NCBI GenBank assembly: GCA_014843695.1 | Contig: CM026390.1 | Span: 9,060,977 to 9,124,976, forward strand | Direction of reading: 5' to 3' | Origin: Archivesica marissinica | Lineage: Eukaryota; Mollusca; Bivalvia; Venerida; Vesicomyidae | DNA: 64,000 nucleotides | Shown here: positions 62,301 through 64,000 of the stretch, piece by piece | How the letters are laid out: the number at the start of each line of letters is the position of its first letter | How positions within the stretch are numbered: the stretch's first letter is position 1 | Notes under the pieces: generated by a model | Databases searched by the model: none | What the model was told of the DNA's origin: nothing | The model's input: only the letters and a program-made list of their open reading frames with translations | Translations under genes and position numbers: made by a program

Positions 62301-64000
62301 TTATATTTAATAAAACTTTACTTTTTTTTTTGCTCTAAATATTCCATGAAAACATACCTACTCTTTTCTTAACAATTCAGGCTGAAAAATTAGCCTAGCC
62401 TTTAATTGACATAGGTTATAAATTGTGCCACCTTTACAAGACAAAACTTGCACTTAGAAACACAGATACATGTATATATATATACATCTAATCATAAAGG
62501 ATTGATTTTGTTTAATCAAGGTGTTAGTTAAACTAGCTATAGTGTGTTATAATGGAGACAATTGTCTCATTTGTTTTTCTTGTTCGGTGTAAGGAAATGC
62601 CATGGTGTTAATTGCAGTAGCTCAATACAACGAAAAGACAACAAGATGATTATTTAAAAGTAAATATTTTTAAAAATTCATTATCGCGTGATATGATTAA
62701 TAAAAATATGGCGAATAACACCGATTTATCGATTGATACTCGTGTAACGGATGTCTTACAAAATTACAAAAATATACTTCTGCAAAATAGGGTTAAAATG
62801 CACAGTACAACCATTAAATACAACATTTAAATAGAAGGAGTGCTTTATAATGGGCCAGTGTATCTTACTAGACAAAATATTATTTGAAAATCGTAAAATC
62901 CAAAAAATATATATTTTTTTTTTTTAGGGAGAAATGAGGCCCCAGAGGGTGAAGTCAGGGTCCCTAGGGCAACAATTTCGCCCTCTAGAATGATCTCTGT
63001 AAAATAGAAAAATATATGAACATAGGCCTGGTGCAAATGCTACTTTAGGAATGGGGCTGTGTGACAAGCAAAAAGCAGAAACTGAATAAATTGAATGTGA
63101 TTTAGTTTGAAACTGACAGTTTGAATGGACCAAATCAACATGATTGACAATAAAATGCAGGGCTTTTTTTTTGGCCTATGGTCATATAGTAAGTAATGTT
63201 TACTATATATATATATTATATATTATTTACTATATGACCTCCGGATGATTTAGGGAGAAGTGAGAAAATTTAGGGAGAAGTGGGGAGACTTTTCAACGAA
63301 TCAATGGAGCTATGTACTCTATGCTGCATAGATGCTGAAAGAGTTAAGTACTAAAATATTAACAAAATCGAAAAGTATTACTAATGGTTATGGTTTTGAT
63401 CACCTGAAATTGATTATGCAAATTACATATATAATAGTGAAGATGATCTCAAATGGTTATCATGTTGAACATTTGCAGGGCATCTGAAAGGGCAGACTGG
63501 GACCAGAATCAAGAAATGAAATTGTAATGGCCATATAAAACTGAAACAAGTAGACACTTACTTGGTGTCTGTTCAGCTGAGAAATGCCCATTCACATGGG
63601 CTTCAAGTCTTGACTTCTCATAAAATTCCATTTCACATACAGGACAGTGTAGAACTGACGGACCTGCAGTCGCATCCCCAAACGCTACAGTAGGCTTGTC
63701 CGGACTAAATATCTGCGAATGTTCTTGGTTAACATGTAAACTAAGCTCGCCTGAATTAGTATAAATTCTCATGCATATTGGACATGGGTATTCCTCTTCC
63801 ATGTTGTGATTATCTTCAGCAGCTGTAGATCCATACAGACTCGAACCGGCCCTATCACATGCACGACTAGGACCAGACACCGAGCTACCAGGTCTCGGTC
63901 TGGCGGGGCTCAATACATCAACATGTGCCATGTTAACATGCGCCTGTATTAGATTCTCTGATGATGTTATGAACTGACAAAGCGGACATGAAAACCCAGC
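31696..64000 (-). CDS. ZUP1: ZUP1 (zinc finger-containing ubiquitin peptidase 1), eight exons, 5' end beyond window
   Basis: Known of the family: ZUP1/ZUFSP is a cysteine deubiquitinase that cleaves K63-linked polyubiquitin and acts in genome stability; it has N-terminal C2H2 fingers, an MIU and a C-terminal papain-like domain. Seen here: eight minus-strand exons joined at GT-AG sites give 1,449 coding bases (482 codons and TAG) with no frame conflict. C2H2 fingers lie at residues 5-26, 73-94 and 119-139, an MIU-like helix at about 150-178, and the peptidase domain from about 236. The catalytic triad is Cys275 (in GDKGWGCGYRN), His400 (QHQGHSRT) and Asp421 (LLMFDP). The His-Asp spacing of 21 equals that of the human protein as I recall it. 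The reading frame is open at the right edge, so at least the start codon and probably another finger lie outside. Introns make up about 95% of the span. The gene looks intact and functional. Confidence 0.93.
31701..32100. other. ZUP1 intron 7, unique part
   Basis: Apart from terminal exon H (31731-31696), no element recognised. Confidence 0.55.
32101..32748. repeat. 61-bp minisatellite derived from the 3' end of ZUP1 exon G
   Basis: About ten copies of a unit matching the last ~50 coding bases of exon G and its donor. On the minus strand: CAGTACCAGATAGTGGTTGT, AGCCGGACTTCTATCTGTGC, AGGAATATAAGGTAAATCTG. The parental copy ends at the true splice site at 32749. The unit at about 32620-32680 keeps the parental CATGCTCAG wording, others have CCTGCACAG. 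61 is not a multiple of 3. Confidence 0.93.
32749..32966 (-). CDS. ZUP1: ZUP1 exon G: catalytic His and Asp
   Basis: Acceptor TCATGATAG (weak pyrimidine tract) before 32966 and donor AAG|GTAAAT after 32749. The 218 bp are two bases and 72 codons, ending in phase 0. It starts GHSRTIVGIEE with His400 (32964-32962) and holds LLMFDPSARK with Asp421 (32901-32899). It ends LKAKQYQIVVVAGLLSEHEYK. The last ~55 bp plus the donor are copied about ten times in the tandem array immediately downstream. Unspliced read-through would run to a stop at 32659. Confidence 0.92.
33058..33255 (-). mobile_element. SINE-A, head truncated, in ZUP1 intron 6
   Basis: Tail CGCAATCGAGC to B-box region GGAGTTCGAGCCCCGC on the minus strand; the A-box half is lost at about 33255. 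Lies about 90 bp upstream of exon G in the same orientation as the gene. Confidence 0.85.
33348..33639. mobile_element. piggyBac-like MITE, family 1, with duplicated left end
   Basis: TTAA-CCCATTCAACCCC ... GGGGTTGAAAGGG-TTAA. The left ~48 bp (TTAACCCATT...GGTGCATGATAT) occur twice, the second at about 33396. Confidence 0.88.
34030..34225 (+). mobile_element. SINE-B copy in ZUP1 intron 6, antisense
   Basis: Head ACTGGTAATCCAGAGATCGC and B-box GGTTCGATCCCCCG, then CTGACCCTAATAAAATTAAC; ends in TGTCTGTATCATGATG. Located 100 bp from exon F. Confidence 0.85.
34326..34453 (-). CDS. ZUP1: ZUP1 exon F: peptidase domain up to the catalytic His
   Basis: Acceptor ATTTCAG before 34453 and donor GTAGGT after 34326. 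The 128 bp are one base, 42 codons and one base. The peptide CRLLDFHNPSGPNGTHP ... LFEWVKTYYE ... KPPLYLQHQ matches ZUP1; the final G of QHQG is split across the next junction, immediately before catalytic His400. The loop between YYE and KPP is a few residues shorter than the human loop as I remember it. No long open frame covers this exon; it was found by homology and phase. Confidence 0.92.
34652..34877 (+). mobile_element. SINE-A, full length, with 11-bp target-site duplication
   Basis: Head GGAAGTCGTGATAGCGCAAT to tail CGCAATCGAGCTAAAATAAA. ACAGTTTTCAT flanks it at 34635-34645 and 34883-34893. Confidence 0.92.
35011..35272. mobile_element. CAGGG-ended TIR element (hAT-like MITE), one end degraded
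   Basis: Left end CAGGGTTCATTCTAGGTCAG; interior CTTCTGCAAAATAGGGTTAA and TTATAATGGGCCAGT; right part GTCAGGGTCCCTAGGGCGA. CAGGG ends are typical of hAT elements. Confidence 0.8.
35530..35806. mobile_element. CAGGG-ended TIR element (hAT-like MITE), complete
   Basis: CAGGGATCATTCTAGAGGGC ... TCTGACCTAGAATGAACCCTG: inverted ends. Opposite orientation to the copy 260 bp away at 35011, so the pair could form a long hairpin. No clear 8-bp target duplication. Confidence 0.82.
35885..36107 (+). mobile_element. SINE-A with 9-bp target-site duplication
   Basis: GGAAGTTGTGGTAGCGCG (internal deletion in the A-box region) to CAATCAAGCTAAAAATAAAT. TAATAGTAT flanks it at 35876-35884 and 36108-36116. Confidence 0.88.
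36243..36489. mobile_element. piggyBac-like MITE, family 3
   Basis: TTAA-CCCATTTGATTCTGGATAC ... GTATCCAGAATGAAATGGG-TTAA; same length and interior as 19371-19617. In ZUP1 intron 5, 120 bp from exon E. Confidence 0.92.
36611..36779 (-). CDS. ZUP1: ZUP1 exon E: peptidase domain
   Basis: Acceptor TTTGATACAG before 36779 and donor GTATGT after 36611. The 169 bp are two bases, 55 codons and two bases. The peptide contains SIPKIQGLIEAAWEKGFD, then a QGCDQLGG stretch and WIGATEIVATLASLKVK, all characteristic of ZUP1 peptidase domains. The next exon supplies the third base of the split Lys codon and continues with CRLLDFHNPSG. Confidence 0.93.
36904..37034. mobile_element. Short CCTATAAG TIR element (unexpanded relative of 19262-20297)
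   Basis: TACCGTACATACTC ... CACCTATAAGATGAGAC, CCAGATTATGGCCTCAAAGT, then only two 17-bp-type units before GAGTATGGACAGTA. Confidence 0.75.
37053..37875. mobile_element. TIR element TAAAGCAGC (copy 1) with nested SINE
   Basis: Ends TAAAGCAGCATTACATCGTA and TACGATGTAATGCTGCTTTA, a perfect 20-bp TIR. Interior CGCTCAGAAACGATAAAATT, CGTCGTATACGCGAATTTG. A second copy lies at 51258-51824. SINE-A nested at 37076-37307. No transposase. Confidence 0.9.
37076..37307 (-). mobile_element. SINE-A nested in the TIR element, 14-bp target-site duplication
   Basis: Full-length SINE-A flanked by ATTACATCGTAATA at 37062-37075 and 37308-37321. The uninterrupted sequence is seen in the sister element at 51258. 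Confidence 0.95.
38285..40284. repeat. Minisatellite, 37-bp unit x~54, in ZUP1 intron 4
   Basis: Unit TTGCCAGCAGTAATAGATTT then GTTGGTTGATATATAGC. It starts about 10 nt inside the intron, directly after the exon D donor. Minus open frames (up to 393 codons, INQQIYYCWQ-like) are repeat by-products. Left neighbour 37876-38284 is AT-rich with nothing recognised. Confidence 0.95.
40295..40486 (-). CDS. ZUP1: ZUP1 exon D: catalytic cysteine exon
   Basis: Acceptor TTAAACAG before 40486 and donor GTAAGT after 40295. The 192 bp are two bases, 63 codons and one base. The exon carries the ZUP1 signature GDKGWGCGYRNFQMLLSS with the nucleophile Cys275 (codon 40370-40368). The block before it (RLQEYYR ... 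WLCTVIDHYAGS) also matches the family. Thirteen kilobases of arrays and transposons lie upstream in intron 3. A 37-bp minisatellite begins within about 10 nt of the donor in intron 4. Confidence 0.95.
40825..44080. repeat. ~101-bp tandem array x~32 in ZUP1 intron 3
   Basis: Unit GAACTGTGGTATTGCATAGA, GACAGGCACAGCGACCCATC, ACTGTACATAACTAGAAACC, CAGCACTCTGAAACATTTAA, CCTACGACCAACACTGAACAG; a shorter unit lacks AACCT. Copies are nearly identical; one junction at about 43250-43288 has an ACAAACAAAC insertion. On the minus strand part of the unit resembles ZUP1 exon D. Confidence 0.95.
44081..44479. other. Intronic spacer
   Basis: Unique-looking sequence between two arrays. Overlapping open frames at 44097-44574 have no recognised homology or consistent splice sites. 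Confidence 0.5.
44480..51252. repeat. 6.8-kb minisatellite, 55-bp unit x~120, in ZUP1 intron 3
   Basis: Unit TGCATAATAGCATATTTAAC, CATTCCTACATGTACCAGGC, ACTACAACACCTTCC. Subtypes: a CCCCCACACCATGCA end and a CCCACATCGTGCA end. A decayed zone with many small deletions lies at 46440-46960 and 48400-48500. Duplicated blocks recur, for example around 45840-46010 and 47220-47400. Confidence 0.95.
51258..51824. mobile_element. TIR element TAAAGCAGC (copy 2)
   Basis: Same 20-bp TIRs and interior as 37053-37875, without the SINE, with a (GT)n run at 51311-51328 and some internal deletions. Abuts the end of the 55-bp array. Confidence 0.9.
51882..52114. mobile_element. CAGG-ended TIR element (hAT-like MITE)
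   Basis: CAGGACTTATTCTAGAGGGC ... GATCTAGAATGAGTCCTG; interior matches the family at 35530. Confidence 0.8.
52390..52882. repeat. Minisatellite, 34-bp unit x~14
   Basis: Unit AATATTATGTATGTAGGACC then ACCATAATAATGCA, with CAACAATAATGAA variants. Interrupted at 52891 by a hAT-like element; one remnant resumes at 53867-53895. The left flank (52115-52389) is unassigned. Confidence 0.93.
52891..53866. mobile_element. 976-bp non-autonomous hAT-like element with 8-bp TSD
   Basis: Ends CAGGGCTTCGAAAATT and AATTTTCGAAGCCCTG are perfect 16-bp TIRs, flanked by the 8-bp duplication CATGTATG (52883-52890 and 53867-53874). Eight-base duplications with CAGGG ends are the hallmark of hAT elements. Subterminal motifs TCGGTTTTCGACCGATTTTT and CCCGGACCGATTTGG are imperfect inverses. 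No transposase reading. Confidence 0.95.
54336..54504 (-). CDS. ZUP1: ZUP1 exon C: linker helices before the catalytic domain
   Basis: Acceptor TATTCACAG before 54504 and donor GTAATA after 54336. The 169 bp encode 56 codons plus one base. The peptide runs from VMYGMVDGTPYKK through NLERAVASGDLT to RGIDDGSSCTKG. This matches the ZUP1 segment with a YG-x-D start, an ERAV-type helix and the DDG-x-x-x-x-G entry into the peptidase fold. Phase in and phase out agree with the flanking exons. Confidence 0.9.
54552..54815. mobile_element. CAGGG-ended TIR element (hAT-like MITE) in ZUP1 intron 2
   Basis: CAGGGTTTTCATTCTAGGTC ... CCCTCTAAACTGATCCCTG. CTAATG occurs on both sides (6 bp). It lies ~48 bp upstream of exon C. 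Confidence 0.85.
54925..55132 (+). mobile_element. SINE-B copy, head missing, in ZUP1 intron 2
   Basis: CTGACCCTAATAAAATTAAC, GGTGCTTTACACCGTGCA, tail GATAAATAAACGCAAAACAC. Confidence 0.85.
55600..55697 (-). CDS. ZUP1: ZUP1 exon B: MIU-like helix
   Basis: Acceptor TTTTTAG before 55697 and donor GTATGT after 55600. The 98 bp supply two bases of a split Ile codon plus 32 codons, ending in phase 0. The peptide is strongly charged, with IAVALQEKE followed by EEQREFQKLQ. It resembles the motif-interacting-with-ubiquitin helix and following segment that precede the YG(L/M)D region of ZUP1 proteins. The exon sits between a 0.8-kb small-repeat intron and a 7.9-kb intron; a 30-bp minisatellite begins only about 21 nt upstream of its acceptor. 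Confidence 0.85.
55719..59236. repeat. 3.5-kb minisatellite, 30-bp unit x~117, in ZUP1 intron 1
   Basis: Unit GTTTGTAGATACAGTCAAAC then CTGTGTTAGT, with 27-bp and 22-bp short forms and ACAATCAAAC / ATAGTGAAAC variants. The ACAGTCAAACCTGTGTTAGT part equals the terminal sequence of the dispersed TIR element. On the transcribed strand each unit contains CACTAACACAGG. Confidence 0.95.
59595..60325 (-). pseudogene. LINE ORF2 C-terminal domain with CCHC-like knuckle (frameshifted)
   Basis: Continues the RT protein after a frameshift. It shows RQVYMIRYWIKIL, then RGRYLNVPRNERICKFCN at the carboxyl side, a common LINE C-terminal block. In another frame from about 59815, NEYHFLLICTLY supplies the H and C that would complete a C-x2-C-x(n)-H-x4-C knuckle. 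That frame continues to a TGA at 59597-59595. So a third frameshift lies near 59810. Confidence 0.75.
60327..61727 (-). pseudogene. LINE reverse transcriptase domain (inactive copy)
   Basis: About 466 codons with the order of a non-LTR RT: KASGPDKLSAEIIK (template-binding region), IIPIFKGGD and NYRGITLNN, FGFQKGKST, motif A VFIDYEKCFDKI, motif B GVKQGHPSSSLLF (QG-x-P-x-S-x-LLF form), motif C YADD at 60800-60789, then KTKVMIF and FKYLGIYF. The reading is broken at both ends by frameshifts: near 61710-61727, where the upstream segment continues in another frame, and near 60326, where VNKSTN meets a stop before the continuation VVYMAILEES. The RT core itself is uninterrupted, suggesting a fairly young copy. 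Confidence 0.93.
61708..61983 (-). pseudogene. LINE segment between endonuclease and RT (out of frame)
   Basis: A lysine-rich reading with NKWFNEECYTAKHEFKKARN, typical of the linker between the endonuclease and RT domains of LINE ORF2 proteins. It precedes and overlaps the RT reading by about 20 bp in a different frame, so one small indel separates them. Its upstream end coincides with the inverted 54-bp segment, which marks the 5' truncation point. Confidence 0.75.
62038..62770. other. Intronic spacer with a ~27-bp x3 repeat
   Basis: AGTTTGAGATATTCGGAGGG-type units at about 62089-62163. Otherwise AT-rich and unassigned. Confidence 0.55.
62771..63000. mobile_element. hAT-like MITE fragment
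   Basis: CTTCTGCAAAATAGGGTTAA through CGCCCTCTAGAATGATCTCTG, same family as 35011 and 54552, with the left TIR lost. Confidence 0.8.
63001..63561. other. ZUP1 intron 1, donor-side part
   Basis: Holds a small foldback at about 63176-63232 (TATGGTCATATAGTAAGTAA ... TTACTATATGACC) like the one at 24297-24413. Nothing else recognised before the exon A donor. Confidence 0.55.
63562..64000 (-). CDS. ZUP1: ZUP1 exon A (first in window, partial): three C2H2 zinc fingers
   Basis: The frame is open from the window edge, so the Met at 63931 is internal: it falls inside a finger starting CPLCQF with ligands C5, C8, H21 and H26. Two more fingers follow, with ligands C73/C76/H89/H94 (CPIC...H-x4-H) and C119/C122/H135/H139 (CPVC...H-x3-H). 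A Ser/Pro/Gly-rich linker separates fingers one and two. The exon ends at 63562 before a perfect donor GTAAGT, after one base of a codon (phase 1). It holds 146 codons plus one base in this window. In the family these fingers contribute to ubiquitin binding and targeting. Confidence 0.9.

Noticed and set aside
63509..63931. A complete 140-residue zinc-finger protein starting at Met 63931
   Set aside because: The frame is open upstream to the window edge and the Met is inside a C2H2 finger; downstream, residues after 63562 lie beyond a GTAAGT donor. It is a ZUP1 exon.

Overview
The window looks like repeat-rich metazoan nuclear DNA, most likely from a marine lophotrochozoan such as a bivalve mollusc. 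The phylum is inferred from general character, not from a diagnostic sequence. It holds GT-AG introns, tRNA-derived SINEs, a LINE, several families of terminal-inverted-repeat (TIR) elements and very long minisatellites. There are no bacterial features. By my tally about half of the 64 kb is tandem repeat, in roughly 20 separate arrays with mostly 17-101 bp units.

The only host gene I can support is ZUP1 (ZUFSP), a K63-polyubiquitin-specific deubiquitinase. It lies on the minus strand from beyond the right edge down to 31696. I rebuilt eight exons by hand: >64000-63562, 55697-55600, 54504-54336, 40486-40295, 36779-36611, 34453-34326, 32966-32749 and 31731-31696. All junctions are GT-AG and every intron phase agrees. 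They give 482 codons plus a stop: three C2H2 fingers, an MIU-like helix, and a peptidase domain with Cys275, His400 and Asp421 in place. The coding 1.45 kb is spread over at least 32.3 kb because the introns are filled with arrays and transposons.

Layout. 1-5.1 kb: four minisatellites. 5.86-11.67 kb: a 30-bp array running into a 5.4-kb array of a 32-bp unit. 11.7-25.9 kb: gene-free DNA with SINEs, piggyBac-like MITEs (TTAA targets), TIR fragments and short arrays. 26.1-28.7 kb: a 36-bp array interrupted by a SINE, then a 24/18-bp array. 29.1-30.65 kb: a duplicated segment whose second copy is split by a 73-bp array. 31.3-64 kb: ZUP1. Its introns carry a 61-bp array made from the end of exon 7, a 37-bp array starting beside the exon 4 donor, a ~101-bp array with an apparent degenerate copy of exon 4, a 6.8-kb 55-bp array, a 34-bp array split by a 976-bp hAT-like element, a 3.5-kb 30-bp array ending beside the exon 2 acceptor, and a dead LINE.

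The main theme is where minisatellites come from. Several arrays can be traced to a local seed: an exon end with its splice donor, the stop-codon region, a MITE interior, or a TIR element. Very long open frames inside arrays (up to 1,264 codons) are by-products of stop-free repeat units and are not annotated as genes.
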